A DNA stretch of 64,000 nucleotides from Rhodospirillales bacterium (GTDB lineage Bacteria > Pseudomonadota > Alphaproteobacteria > Rhodospirillales > JANQFP01): assembly GCA_028277795.1 (NCBI GenBank), contig JANQFP010000242.1, positions 34,405 to 98,404 of the forward strand, read 5' to 3'. The notes beneath the pieces were generated by a model that had not been told where the DNA came from, did no database searches, and saw only the letters and a program-made list of their open reading frames with translations. Positions 27,890 through 39,779 of this stretch are shown here, piece after piece. Every line of letters starts with the position of its first letter. Within the stretch, counting starts at the first letter, position 1. A program made the translations under genes and the position numbers.

Positions 27890-28834
27890 TCAGGCGTTGG
27901 TGGCATCCGGCTGCGGCTCCTCCTCGGCAGCGGCGGCGTCGGCCCCCTCCTCGCCCGACGGTTCGTCGGCCGCCGGGGCTTGTTCGGCCGTCTCGTCACC
28001 GCCGGCCGCCTCCGCCGTCTCCGCACCCTCCTCCGCTTCGGCGCCCGCCTCCGCGGTCTCGGTTGCCGCGGCGGCCGCGTCCTCCTCGGGCAGGCTTTCC
28101 GCCGGCGCTTCGTCACTCTCGCCCACATCGACGCCGGCCGCCGTCATCTCCTGCTGGATCCCCGCCAGGACGGCGTCGGCCATCAGATCGCAGTAGAGGT
28201 TGATGGCGCGCAGGGCGTCGTCGTTGCCGGGGACCGGGAAGTTGATGCCCGCAGGGTCGGAGTTGCTGTCGATGACCGCGACCACCGGGATGTCGAGCTT
28301 GTTGGCCTCGGCCACGGCGATGGCTTCCTTGTTGGTGTCGATGACGAACAGGATGTCCGGCAGGCCGCCCATCTCCTTGATGCCGCCCAGCGCCCGTTCC
28401 AGCTTGTCCCGCTCCCGGGTCAGGCGCAGGGTCTCTTTCTTGGTCAGGCCGACGGTCTCTTCCGCAAGCTGCTCGTCCAGGTCCCGCAACCGCTTGATCG
28501 AATTGGAGATGGTGCGCCAATTGGTCATCATGCCGCCGAGCCAGCGGTGGTTCACGTAGTACTGGCCGCAGCGCCGCGCGGCATCGGCGATGCGGTCGCT
28601 GGCCTGGCGTTTGGTGCCGACGAACAGCACCCGGCCGCCGCCGGCGACGGCATCGCGGACCGCGACCATGGCCTGGTGCAGCATCGGCACCGTCTGTTCC
28701 AGGTCGATGATGTGAATGCCGTTGCGAACCCCGAAGAGGAAGGGCGCCATCTTCGGGTTCCAGCGCCGGGTGTTGTGGCCGAAGTGAACGCCGGCTTCGA
28801 CGAGCTGACGCATGGTGAAGGCGGGAAGCGCCAT
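27890..28834 (-). CDS. rpsB: Ribosomal protein S2 with long acidic tail
   Basis: S2 of the 30S subunit. Residues 1-237 are a normal S2 core: [72 protein letters not shown] and [15 protein letters not shown]. Residues 238-314 form an extra tail composed mostly of Glu, Asp and Ala with no hydrophobic core. The start at [10 protein letters not shown] follows AAAGGA; the longer open frame upstream lacks support. A promoter lies about 120 nt upstream, giving a leader of about 110 nt. Confidence 0.97.
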   Translation of the reverse strand: MALPAFTMRQLVEAGVHFGHNTRRWNPKMAPFLFGVRNGIHIIDLEQTVPMLHQAMVAVRDAVAGGGRVLFVGTKRQASDRIADAARRCGQYYVNHRWLGGMMTNWRTISNSIKRLRDLDEQLAEETVGLTKKETLRLTRERDKLERALGGIKEMGGLPDILFVIDTNKEAIAVAEANKLDIPVVAVIDSNSDPAGINFPVPGNDDALRAINLYCDLMADAVLAGIQQEMTAAGVDVGESDEAPAESLPEEDAAAAATETAEAGAEAEEGAETAEAAGGDETAEQAPAADEPSGEEGADAAAAEEEPQPDATNA

Positions 28835-28954
28835 GACAAAGGTCCTTTTCCGGTTCCAACCTCCGCGGGCAACGCCCGGCCGCAGCCGGACACCGGACCG
28901 ACCCATCGGCGAACTTGCGCCGGGGCCGTACGCCCGCGTGTGTCATTGGGCGGT

Positions 28955-28983
28955 TAGATACCCCGCACCGGACCCCTTGGCAA
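28955..28983 (-). promoter_or_regulatory. Candidate rpsB-tsf promoter
   Basis: On the minus strand, TTGCCA (28978-28983) is followed after 17 nt by TATCTA (28955-28960). Transcription would start near 28948 and leave a GC-rich leader of about 110 nt before rpsB, able to fold into hairpins. S2-binding autoregulatory leaders are known for rpsB in other bacteria; I could not verify a conserved motif here. Confidence 0.55.
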
Positions 28984-28999
28984 GGAGGAAGCGCGGCCT

Positions 29000-29485
29000 C
29001 TAACGACGGGCCATCCGGGCGCGCGGCACGCTGGCCAGCGCCGCCTCCGTGGCGCCGCGGAAATCATCCGACGGCGTCGAGCCCATGTAGTCGCCCCGCC
29101 CCAGGTAGACCATCTTGCCGCTGCCCTGTTCCGTGGCCGTGCACTGGACTTTCTGCGACCAGCCGTTGGGACGCCCGGTGGTGCCCGCCGACCGGCAATC
29201 GAAGACCACGACCGTGGCGCGGGGCACGGATTGTGGTGCCGCGCCGTCGGCCAGGATCACGTATCCCTTGCCGGTGAGATGGGTCCGCATCGTCTCCGCC
29301 GTCGCGCCGTCGGACCCGGGCGAGACCCGCACGTATTGCCAGCCGGTGGACTTCAGTTGCGGGTGCATCACCGTCCCCGTCGACTCGAAGACGGTGGACA
29401 CGCATCCTGCAATCAGCAGGACCGCCGCCAACGCTGCGATCCGCGCGCTCCGTGAACCCGTGTCGTGCATCTCAAACCCCGTCAT
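29000..29485 (-). CDS. Small lipoprotein of unknown function
   Basis: Signal peptide with lipobox LIAGC (C28 counting from the ATG at 29485), so an acylated protein with a mature part of about 134 residues, probably periplasmic. The mature part carries THLTGKGYVILADGA, VVVFDCRS and GDYMGSTPSDDFRGATEAAL, and has a pair of cysteines that could form a disulphide. The start is uncertain: ATG codons at 29500, 29485 and 29470 are in frame, and the last gives the most typical signal length. No family recognised. It follows dnaE by about 80 nt. Confidence 0.65.
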   Translation of the reverse strand: MTGFEMHDTGSRSARIAALAAVLLIAGCVSTVFESTGTVMHPQLKSTGWQYVRVSPGSDGATAETMRTHLTGKGYVILADGAAPQSVPRATVVVFDCRSAGTTGRPNGWSQKVQCTATEQGSGKMVYLGRGDYMGSTPSDDFRGATEAALASVPRARMARR

Positions 29486-29564
29486 CCGCTGCCTGGCCAA
29501 GGCCTGATGTGTAGCAACTGCACCTTGGAAAAATCAACCTTGGGTGGGGATGCGGGTGGTTCGC

Positions 29565-33038
<3,474 letters not shown>

Positions 33039-33097
33039 GGGATAAGGATTCCACACGGGGGTTTGGAAGTCAGCACATGTTGTGGCCGCCCGTCCAG

Positions 33098-33129
33098 TTA
33101 TCCACAACAATGCGTGTCAATGTGGATGA
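33098..33129. promoter_or_regulatory. Pair of DnaA-box-like sites between dnaE and rpiA
   Basis: TTATCCACAA at 33098-33107 contains a perfect 9-mer DnaA box. TGTGGATGA at 33121-33129 is an inverted copy with one mismatch (TCATCCACA). They lie 60-90 nt upstream of dnaE and about 90-120 nt upstream of the first rpiA, in a 179-nt divergent intergenic region. They could let DnaA adjust dnaE transcription. Two boxes are far fewer than a replication origin needs. Confidence 0.6.
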
Positions 33130-33217
33130 TCCGGTAGACGGTTGCCGCCGGCCGTCGGACCGTCTAGGGTCCCGGCCCGGCCCCGGGCCCCTCCGGCGCC
33201 CCGAAGGAATTGACGGC

Positions 33218-33916
33218 ATGATCGACGACAGCGAGTTGGCGCGGAATACGGAGAAGAAGGCCGCCGGGCGCGCGGCCGCCGACATGGTCGAGGACGGCAT
33301 GGTCCTCGGCCTGGGCACGGGATCGACGGTGGACTTCTTTCTGCGCGCCCTGGCCGAGCGCATCCGCGATGGCCTCGACGTGCGCGGCGTCCCGTCGTCG
33401 GAGCGCACCGCCATGCGCTGCCGCGACCTGGGCATCGAGCTCACCGACTTCAAGGCCACCGACACCTTCGACCTGACCATCGACGGCGCCGACGAGATCG
33501 ACAGCGCGTTCCAGATGATCAAGGGACGCGGCGGCGCGCTGCTGCGCGAGAAGATCGTCGCCGCGTCGGCGCAGAAGGTTGTGATCATCGTCGATTCCAC
33601 CAAGCTGGTGGACCGGCTGGGCAGCGTCGCCGTGCCCGTCGAGGTGGTGCGGTTCGGTCACGAACGGGTCGTGCGCCGGCTCGAAACCCAGGGCGTCAAA
33701 TGTGCCCTGCGCATGGCCGGGGACATCCCCTACACCACCGAGAACGGCCACTACTATCTCGACTGCGATTTCGGCCTGATCGCCAACCCGCCGGCCATTC
33801 AGGCGCGCCTCATGGCGACCGCGGGGGTGGTGGAAACGGGGCTGTTCGTCGGCATGTGCAATGTGCTGATCATCGGCCGCGGGGAAGAGACCGTGGTCAA
33901 GCGCCGGGGCAACTGA
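33218..33916 (+). CDS. rpiA: Ribose-5-phosphate isomerase A, first copy
   Basis: RpiA interconverts ribose 5-phosphate and ribulose 5-phosphate. The 232-residue protein has the complete set of family motifs: LGLGTGSTVDFFLRAL, PSSERTAMRC, LTIDGADEID (catalytic Asp), KGRGGALLREKIVA (catalytic Glu/Lys), and VVETGLFVGMCNVLIIGR. The ATG follows AAGGA. A paralogue starts 22 nt downstream, so the pair is probably one transcript. Confidence 0.95.
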   Translation: MIDDSELARNTEKKAAGRAAADMVEDGMVLGLGTGSTVDFFLRALAERIRDGLDVRGVPSSERTAMRCRDLGIELTDFKATDTFDLTIDGADEIDSAFQMIKGRGGALLREKIVAASAQKVVIIVDSTKLVDRLGSVAVPVEVVRFGHERVVRRLETQGVKCALRMAGDIPYTTENGHYYLDCDFGLIANPPAIQARLMATAGVVETGLFVGMCNVLIIGRGEETVVKRRGN

Positions 33917-33938
33917 GAACGAGGGGGGAGCGGATCGC

Positions 33939-34616
33939 ATGCAAGAGGCGGAAAAGAAGGCGGCCGGACAGGCCGCCGCGGGACTGGTCTCCGACGGCAT
34001 GACCCTGGGCCTGGGCACCGGGTCGACGGTGGATCACTTCCTGGTCGCTTTGGGCGACCGGGTGCGTGAGGGGCTGCGGGTGAGCGGCATCCCGACCTCG
34101 GAGAGGACGGCGGCGCGGTGCCGGGAGCTGGGCATCGCCCTGACCGGCTTCGCCTCCGTCGACCGCATCGACCTGACGGTGGACGGCGCCGACGAGATCG
34201 ACGGCCGGCTGGACATGATCAAGGGCGGCGGCGGCGCCCTGCTGCGGGAGAAAATCGTCGCCTCGGCCGCCGGCCGCGTGGCCATCATCGTGGATTCGGG
34301 CAAGGTGGTGGACGCCTTGGGCGCGTTCCCGGTGCCGGTGGAGGTCACCCGCTTCGGCCACGAGTGGGTCGAGCAAAAGCTCCGGGTGGGGGGCATCGAG
34401 TGCGGCCTGCGCATGGCCGGCGATGACCCCTACGTGACCGACAACGACCACTACATCCTCGACTGCCGCATGGGCCGCATCGAGGACGCCCCGGCCCTGG
34501 ACGCCGAAATACAGGCCATCCCCGGCGTCGTGGAGACGGGCCTTTTCGTCGGCCTGTGCCACACCCTGATCGTTGGCCGCGGCGACACCGCGGAGTTCCA
34601 CGAACGCGGGACATAA
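33939..34616 (+). CDS. rpiA: Ribose-5-phosphate isomerase A, second tandem copy
   Basis: A second complete RpiA (225 residues) immediately after the first. It keeps GLGTGSTVDHFLVALG, PTSERTAARC, LTVDGADEID, KGGGGALLREKIVAS and VVETGLFVGLCHTLIVGR. By eye well over half of aligned residues match the first copy, with differences spread along the length, so this is an old or diversifying duplication and not a recent one. All catalytic motifs are intact in both. Which copy carries the main activity cannot be told. Confidence 0.94.
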   Translation: MQEAEKKAAGQAAAGLVSDGMTLGLGTGSTVDHFLVALGDRVREGLRVSGIPTSERTAARCRELGIALTGFASVDRIDLTVDGADEIDGRLDMIKGGGGALLREKIVASAAGRVAIIVDSGKVVDALGAFPVPVEVTRFGHEWVEQKLRVGGIECGLRMAGDDPYVTDNDHYILDCRMGRIEDAPALDAEIQAIPGVVETGLFVGLCHTLIVGRGDTAEFHERGT

Positions 34617-34707
34617 GGGGCTGCGCGCGGCGCGAAGAGCAATCGCGAGTAGCGAAACTCCTATGTTGCCCGGTCCCGACAAAGAGACCCGTGCACTTTT
34701 CTTTCAT

Positions 34708-34748
34708 CGCGTGGTTTGTCATCCTGCAACCCACCTTGGAGCCACGCG
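34708..34748. promoter_or_regulatory. Inverted repeat upstream of hicB, possible operator
   Basis: CGCGTGG (34708-34714) and CCACGCG (34742-34748) form a 7-bp inverted repeat ending 9 nt before the hicB start. HicB-type antitoxins often bind such repeats to repress their own operon, but chance is not excluded for GC-rich 7-mers. Confidence 0.3.
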
Positions 34749-34757
34749 ACAGCCGGC

Positions 34758-34979
34758 ATGAATGAAATAGCTCGACAGTACACTGTGGTGATCGAGAGAG
34801 ACGAGGACGGCGTGTACGTCGGCTCGGTTCCGGCGCTCAAGGGCTGTCATTCCCAGGGCGACACCATCGACGAGCTCATGGCGAACATCACGGAAGCCAT
34901 CGAGCTATGCCTGGACGTGGCCGACGAGCCGCCCAGCGAGACCTTCATCGGCGTGCAGCAGGTCCGCGTGACTCGATGA
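34758..34979 (+). CDS. hicB: HicB-family antitoxin
   Basis: A 73-residue protein with the HicB RNase-H-like fold: YTVVIERDEDGVYVGSVPALKGCHSQGDTIDELMANITEAIEL. It is the short form without an obvious C-terminal DNA-binding domain. ATG at 34758 gives the usual N terminus. Its stop overlaps the hicA start (ATGA), the normal coupling of antitoxin to toxin, here in the order hicB-hicA. Confidence 0.88.
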   Translation: MNEIARQYTVVIERDEDGVYVGSVPALKGCHSQGDTIDELMANITEAIELCLDVADEPPSETFIGVQQVRVTR

Positions 34980-35197
34980 AGCTTCCCTCCCTGTCCGGGA
35001 AGGAACTCGTGCGAGTCCTTGAGCGGATCGGTTTCGTAGCCGTCCGACAAAGGGGCAGCAACGTCTTTCTCAGACACGCCGACGGCCGTGCCACCGTCGT
35101 CCCCGTACATGCCGGACGCGACATCAGCAAAGGTCTCCTGCGGCGAATCCTCAATGACACCGATCTGACACCGGAGGACTTGCTGAAATACCGGTGA
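34976..35197 (+). CDS. hicA: HicA-family toxin (YcfA fold), His motif altered
   Basis: A 73-residue double-stranded-RNA-binding-like protein: MKLPSLSGKELVRVLERIGF, RQRGSNVFLRHADGRATVVPVHAG and RDISKGLLRRIL. HicA toxins are mRNA interferases using a His in the GSHH or GSNH segment; here that segment is GSNV, so the usual histidine is missing, although a His lies four residues later. The toxin may therefore be weak or inactive. It overlaps hicB by 4 nt. Confidence 0.87.
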   Translation: MKLPSLSGKELVRVLERIGFVAVRQRGSNVFLRHADGRATVVPVHAGRDISKGLLRRILNDTDLTPEDLLKYR

Positions 35198-35223
35198 GTT
35201 AGGGGCCGTCGAGACAAGTAGGC

Positions 35224-35300
35224 TCAAGCGGCCACCAGCACGCCCTCCCCCAGCCGCACCGTGCGGTCCATGCCGGCCGCCAGACCGGCCCTGTCCGCGG
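35224..35300 (-). pseudogene. Fragment of a LolD-type ATPase 3' end
   Basis: The minus strand reads ...LAAGMDRTVRLGEGVLVAA-stop, matching the last residues of the intact LolD 1.3 kb away ([21 protein letters not shown]). DNA is clearly similar over about 70 nt, including an identical CGGTCCATG. No upstream ATPase sequence remains: homology ends near 35300 just before the phd promoter. It looks like a diverged partial copy left at the edge of the toxin-antitoxin insertion. Confidence 0.65.
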
Positions 35301-35306
35301 AACCGG

Positions 35307-35340
35307 TTGACGGGCATTCTAGCCAGAAATAAAATCTAGA
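35307..35340 (+). promoter_or_regulatory. Promoter and palindromic operator of the phd-vapC operon
   Basis: TTGACG (35307-35312), 17 nt, TAAAAT (35330-35335): close to consensus. The repeats TCTAG (35318-35322) and TCTAGA (35335-35340) flank the -10, as expected for an antitoxin operator. The AT content stands out from the surroundings. Confidence 0.75.
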
Positions 35341-35367
35341 CTGAAAAATTGGACAGGAATGCCGGAA

Positions 35368-35628
35368 ATGGCCCGTGCCTCCTGGTCCCTGCAGGACGCC
35401 AAGAACAAGCTCAGCGCAGTGGTTGACGCCGCCCGCCGGGGAGAACCCCAACTGGTGACCCGGCACGGCAAGCCGGCCGCGGTCGTGGTATCGGCTGAGG
35501 AATACGAACGACTGCAGGAGCTCGACAAGGCGGTGGCCCCCTCCTTCGCCGACCTCCTGCTGGCCATGCCACAGGACGACGGGACCTTCGGCACACCCGG
35601 AATGGAACCGCGCGACGTCGATCTCTGA
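35368..35628 (+). CDS. Phd/YefM-family antitoxin
   Basis: An 86-residue antitoxin: the N-terminal DNA-binding and dimerisation part WSLQDAKNKLSAVVDAARRGEPQLVTRHGKPAAVVVSAEEYERL is typical Phd/YefM, followed by a Pro- and Asp-rich tail (residues 60-86) that would wrap the toxin. ATG 35368 is spaced properly from AGGA; another in-frame ATG at 35359 is too close to it. The stop overlaps the toxin start (TGATG). Confidence 0.9.
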   Translation: MARASWSLQDAKNKLSAVVDAARRGEPQLVTRHGKPAAVVVSAEEYERLQELDKAVAPSFADLLLAMPQDDGTFGTPGMEPRDVDL

Positions 35629-36071
35629 TGTACCTGCTCGACACCGTCGTCCTGTCGGAACTACGCAAGACAGACCGCAACCCAAACCTGGAGAACTGGA
35701 TTTCGGCACAACGGTCCGCCGATCTGTTCCTTAGCGCGGTCACCATCGGCGAGATCGAGCGGGGCATCGCTCTTCAGGAAGCGAAAAGCCCGGCCTTCGC
35801 CGCCGCCCTCGCAGAATGGCTCGACCGGGTGCTCGGTCTCTATTCGACGCGGATCCTTCCCGCCGACCTCGCCACCTGCCGCCGCTGGGGGCGCTTGAGC
35901 GCAGCCCTCGGACACGGCGGTGCCGACCTGATGATCGCTGCCACGGCCCTGGAACACGGCCTTGCGGTGGTCACCCGGAACGTCCGCCATTTCACGCCCA
36001 CCGGCGTGACAGTGTTCGATCCGTTCACCGACCCCGTCGAGGCCACCGAGATCACCGGCCGGGATACCTGA
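35628..36071 (+). CDS. vapC: VapC-type PIN-domain toxin
   Basis: A 147-residue PIN ribonuclease. Acidic metal ligands are visible at D5 (MYLLDTVVLSE), E42 (GEIERGI) and D100 (GGADLMIAATALEHGL), with TRNVRHF at 116-122, so the active site looks intact. VapC toxins cut tRNA or rRNA. Paired with a Phd-type antitoxin by a one-base overlap. The last 20 nt overlap the convergent GFA-family gene. Confidence 0.92.
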   Translation: MYLLDTVVLSELRKTDRNPNLENWISAQRSADLFLSAVTIGEIERGIALQEAKSPAFAAALAEWLDRVLGLYSTRILPADLATCRRWGRLSAALGHGGADLMIAATALEHGLAVVTRNVRHFTPTGVTVFDPFTDPVEATEITGRDT

Positions 36072-36504
36072 GTCCACTCAGGGCCACGGTCCCGATCCAG
36101 TTCTTCCGGCGCCGCGCCAGCCTGTCGTCCCGGGCCTCGCCGTCGAAATCCACGGTCACTGGAGCCTGCGCGAAAGCGCCTGGATCGTCGGCCGTGTTGA
36201 TGTTGACCACGGCGTAGGTCGCGCCGCCGATGCGCGACAGGATCGCCGGCACCGCTCCGCAGCGGCGGCACACCAGGAAATCGGCCGTGCGGTGGCCGAA
36301 GGTGTAGCGCTCCACCAAACCGGGGTCGGCCACGACGACGCGGACGGCGCCCGCCGGATCGGAGGTGAAGCGGGCGCCGTGCTTGGTGCAAAACGTGCAC
36401 CGGCACGCCCGCACCGGCATCCCGGACGGATGAGTGTCCGTTTCCAATTCAAAGCGGATGGCAGCGCAGTGACATCCTCCGGCGACCATGTGTCTGCCCG
36501 TCAT
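36052..36504 (-). CDS. GFA-family (CENP-V/GFA) zinc protein
   Basis: A 150-residue protein with the GFA cysteine pattern: CHC at 11-13, CRCTFC at 34-39 and CRRC at 79-82, which bind two zinc ions. The family is named for glutathione-dependent formaldehyde-activating enzyme but most members have no proven activity. The ATG overlaps the lolD stop (ATGA), so it is translated with lolD-lolC, an odd partner for a lipoprotein exporter. The tail overlaps vapC. Confidence 0.85.
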   Translation of the reverse strand: MTGRHMVAGGCHCAAIRFELETDTHPSGMPVRACRCTFCTKHGARFTSDPAGAVRVVVADPGLVERYTFGHRTADFLVCRRCGAVPAILSRIGGATYAVVNINTADDPGAFAQAPVTVDFDGEARDDRLARRRKNWIGTVALSGLRYPGR

Positions 36505-37184
36505 GGGCTTTCCTCCAGCACCCCATCGGCGAGGCGCACCACCCGGTCCATGCGGGCCGCCAGGTCCGGGTTGTGGGTGGCGATCACGGCGGCCAGGCCG
36601 GCGCCGCGGGCCAGCTTGAGCAGGACCGCGAAGACCTCGCTCGCCGTGTGCGGATCCAGGTTGCCTGTCGGCTCGTCGGCCAGCAGGATGCGCGGCGCGT
36701 TGGCCAGGGCGCGGGCGATGGCCACCCGTTGCTGCTCGCCGCCCGACAGGCGGCCGGGGCGGTGCTCGGCCCGCTCGGCCAGGCCCATCCAGTCCAATAG
36801 CTCGGCCGCCCGCTTGCGCGCCTCGGCCCGCGTCTGGCCGGCGATGATCTGGGGGACCACGATGTTCTCCAGGGCGGAGAACTCGGGCAGCAGATGGTGG
36901 TACTGGTAGACGAACCCCAGGTGCTCGCGGCGTACCCGGGTGCGGGCGTCGTCGTCGAGGCTGCCGCAGGACTGGCCGTCGATGGCGATCTCGCCGCCGT
37001 CGGGCCGCTCCAGTAGGCCGGCCACATGGAGCAATGTCGACTTGCCGGCGCCCGACGGCCCGACCAGGGCGACGATCTCCCCTTTCTCGACGCTCAGGTT
37101 GATGCCGCGCAGGACCTCCAGCACCGCGCGGCCCTGGCGGAAATGGCGCTGGATGCCGTCAAGGCGCAGCAGCGGCTCACTCAT
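36501..37184 (-). CDS. lolD: Lipoprotein-releasing ABC transporter ATPase LolD
   Basis: ATPase of the LolCDE complex, which extracts lipoproteins from the inner membrane. The 227-residue protein has Walker A GPSGAGKS, the MacB/LolD-type [22 protein letters not shown], the signature [15 protein letters not shown], Walker [13 protein letters not shown], and [20 protein letters not shown] at the end. It overlaps the lolC stop by 8 nt. Confidence 0.96.
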   Translation of the reverse strand: MSEPLLRLDGIQRHFRQGRAVLEVLRGINLSVEKGEIVALVGPSGAGKSTLLHVAGLLERPDGGEIAIDGQSCGSLDDDARTRVRREHLGFVYQYHHLLPEFSALENIVVPQIIAGQTRAEARKRAAELLDWMGLAERAEHRPGRLSGGEQQRVAIARALANAPRILLADEPTGNLDPHTASEVFAVLLKLARGAGLAAVIATHNPDLAARMDRVVRLADGVLEESP

Positions 37185-38421
37185 AACGCAGCGCTTCGGC
37201 GGGATCGATGCGCGCCGCCCGCCACGACGGGTACACGGTGGCCAGGAACGACAGCCCCAGGCCCATGAGCACCACTGCCGTCACCTCCGTCGGGTCGACC
37301 ACGGCGGGAAGCTGGGACAGGAAGTAGATCTCGGCGGCGAACAGGTCGCTGCCGGTGAGGCCCTGGATGCCCTGGCGGATGGTCTCGATGTTCTCAGTGA
37401 ACGCGAGGCCGAGGAGGAAGCCGGCGAAGGTGCCGATGATGCCGACGCTGGCGCCGCTCAGGAGAAAGATCCGCATGATCATGCCCCGCGTCGCGCCCAT
37501 GGTCCGCAGGATGGCGATGTCCCGCCCCTTGTCCTTCACCAGCATGATCAGGGACGAGATGATGTTGAACGCGGCCACCAGGATGATCAGCGTCAGGATC
37601 AGGAACATGACGTTGCGTTCCACCTGGATGGCATTGAAGAAGCTGGAATTGGCCTGCTGCCAGTCGTGGGTGCGCACGCCGTCGCCGAGGGTGCTGCCGA
37701 TGGACACGGCCAGGGCCGGCGCCCGGTCCGGGTCGTCGATGAAGACCTCCAGATGGGTCACCGCGTCGGGCACCTTGAAGTACGACTGCGCCGCCGCCAG
37801 GGGCATGAAGACGAAGGTGGAATCGTACTCGAACATGCCGATGTTGAAGGTCGCCGACACCCGGTAGGCGCGCATGCGCGGCACCGTGCCGAAGGCGGTG
37901 ACGTTGCCCTTGGGCGAGATCAGGGTGATGCGGTCGCCGACGGCGAGGCCCAGCTTGCCGGCCAGGCGGCTGCCCACGACGACCGCGTCGTCCCCTTCGA
38001 AGCCGGCGAGCGAGCCGGCCCTGATGTTGTCCGCGACCATGCTCCGCGCCGCCAGGTCGTCGCGGCGGACACCACGCACCACGGCGCCGCGGGCGATGCC
38101 GTGGGCGGTGGCCATCACCTGTCCCTCGACCAGGGGGGTGACGGTGACCACGCCGGGAATCCCGCGCACCTTCTCACCGAGGTCGTCGAAGTCGGCGAGG
38201 CGGCCGACGGCGCCATAGATGCTCAGATGACCATTGAGTCCCAGGATGCGGGTCAGCAGCTCCTCGCGGAAGCCGTTCATCACCGCCATGACGATGATCA
38301 GGGTGGCCACGCCGAGGGCGATGCCGACCAGGGAGAACCAGGCGATGACCGAGATGAACCCCTCCTGGCGCCGCGAGCGCAGGTAGCGCATGGCCACCAT
38401 CCATTCGAAGGCGGAGAACAC
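37177..38421 (-). CDS. lolC: Lipoprotein-releasing ABC transporter permease LolC/E
   Basis: A 414-residue permease with four membrane helices (one near residue 25, three in the last 150 residues) and a large periplasmic domain, as in LolC/LolE. The family N terminus [26 protein letters not shown] and [16 protein letters not shown] are present. The start is GTG 38419-38421, 5 nt after proS; an ATG ten codons in would cut the conserved opening. One permease gene is present, so it probably works as a homodimer. Confidence 0.94.
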   Translation of the reverse strand: MFSAFEWMVAMRYLRSRRQEGFISVIAWFSLVGIALGVATLIIVMAVMNGFREELLTRILGLNGHLSIYGAVGRLADFDDLGEKVRGIPGVVTVTPLVEGQVMATAHGIARGAVVRGVRRDDLAARSMVADNIRAGSLAGFEGDDAVVVGSRLAGKLGLAVGDRITLISPKGNVTAFGTVPRMRAYRVSATFNIGMFEYDSTFVFMPLAAAQSYFKVPDAVTHLEVFIDDPDRAPALAVSIGSTLGDGVRTHDWQQANSSFFNAIQVERNVMFLILTLIILVAAFNIISSLIMLVKDKGRDIAILRTMGATRGMIMRIFLLSGASVGIIGTFAGFLLGLAFTENIETIRQGIQGLTGSDLFAAEIYFLSQLPAVVDPTEVTAVVLMGLGLSFLATVYPSWRAARIDPAEALRYE

Positions 38422-38426
38422 GCGCC

Positions 38427-39740
38427 TCAGCCCGTCAGCATGGCGAGGGCGGACTCGATGCTCTGCTCCCCCCGTTCGCCGGTGCCCCGGTCCTTGACCT
38501 CGACCACGCCCTGCTGAAGGCCGCGCGGCCCGACGATCACCTGCCAGGGGACGCCAATGAGGTCCATGTCGGCGAACTTGACCCCGGCCCGCTCGGGCCG
38601 GTCGTCGTACAGGGCCTCGACCCCGTTGCCGTTGAGGGTCGCATACAGGTCCTCGCAGGCGGCCGTGCACGCCGGGTCGTCGGGCTTGAGGTTGAGCAGC
38701 CCGACCTGGAACGGGGCGACGGGGACCGGCCACACGATGCCGGCGTCGTCGTGGCAGGCCTCGATGACGGCGCCCACAAGGCGGGAGACGCCGATGCCGT
38801 AGGAGCCCATCTCCACCGTGATGTCCTCGCCGTCGGGGCCGTTCACGGCGGCGCCCATGGCCTTGGAGTACTTGGTGCCGAAATAGAAGATGTGGCCCAC
38901 CTCGATGCCGCGGGCGGTGACCAGGTCGTCGCCCAGGGCCCGTTCCGTTTCGGGGTCCCGCTCCTCGTCGGTGGCCGCGTACTTGGCGGTGTAGGCGTCG
39001 ACGATGGGCTGCAGGTCGCCGTCCAGGTCGATGTCGGACAGAGCCCAGCCCATGTCGAGGAAGTCGCGGTGGCAAGCGATCTCGCTCTCGCCGGTGTTGG
39101 CGAGGATGACGAACTCGTGGCTCATGTCGCCGCCGATGGGGCCGCTTTCCGCCCGCATGGGGATGGCCTTGAGGCCCATGCGCTCGAAGGTGCGGAGGTA
39201 GGAGACGAACATCTTGTTGTAGGACCGCTGCGCGCCCGCACGGTCCAGGTCGAAGGAGTACGCGTCCTTCATCAGGAACTCGCGGCCGCGCATGACGCCG
39301 AACCGGGGCCGCACCTCGTCACGGAACTTCCATTGGATGTGGTAGAGGAGCTGCGGCAGGTCCCGGTAGCTGCGGACGGCACCGCGGAAGATGTCGGTGA
39401 TCTGCTCCTCGTTGGTGGGGCCGTACAGCATCTCCCGGTCGTGGCGGTCGCGGATGCGCAGCATCTCCGGCCCGTAGTCGTCGTAGCGGTCGCTTTCCCG
39501 CCACAGGTCGGCCGGCTGGATGGTCGGCATCAGCATCTCCTGGCAGCCGATGGCGTCCTGCTCCTCGCGCACGATGCGCTCGATCTTCTTCAGCACCCGG
39601 AAGCCCAGCGGCAGCCACGAGTAGATGCCGGCGCTGGACTGGCGGATCATGCCGGCGCGCAGCATCAGCCGATGGGAGGCGATCTGCGCCTCCGCCGGCG
39701 TCTCCTTGAGGGTGGGCATGAAGTAACGCGACAGACGCAT
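38427..39740 (-). CDS. proS: Prolyl-tRNA synthetase (short alphaproteobacterial form)
   Basis: A class II synthetase of 437 residues, the short type lacking the large INS editing domain between motifs 2 and 3. Motif 1 and 2 regions ([43 protein letters not shown]), [16 protein letters not shown] (motif 3) and the anticodon-binding domain are present. It heads the proS-lolC-lolD-GFA series. Confidence 0.95.
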   Translation of the reverse strand: MRLSRYFMPTLKETPAEAQIASHRLMLRAGMIRQSSAGIYSWLPLGFRVLKKIERIVREEQDAIGCQEMLMPTIQPADLWRESDRYDDYGPEMLRIRDRHDREMLYGPTNEEQITDIFRGAVRSYRDLPQLLYHIQWKFRDEVRPRFGVMRGREFLMKDAYSFDLDRAGAQRSYNKMFVSYLRTFERMGLKAIPMRAESGPIGGDMSHEFVILANTGESEIACHRDFLDMGWALSDIDLDGDLQPIVDAYTAKYAATDEERDPETERALGDDLVTARGIEVGHIFYFGTKYSKAMGAAVNGPDGEDITVEMGSYGIGVSRLVGAVIEACHDDAGIVWPVPVAPFQVGLLNLKPDDPACTAACEDLYATLNGNGVEALYDDRPERAGVKFADMDLIGVPWQVIVGPRGLQQGVVEVKDRGTGERGEQSIESALAMLTG

Positions 39741-39779
39741 GGGGCGGGCCCGGCCTTCCTCCGGCTAGAGCAATATCTT

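Noticed and set aside
33047..33051. GATTC, a GANTC (CcrM) methylation site 9 nt upstream of dnaE
   Set aside because: A single pentamer is expected often by chance; without knowing its methylation or conservation it does not support a cell-cycle switch.
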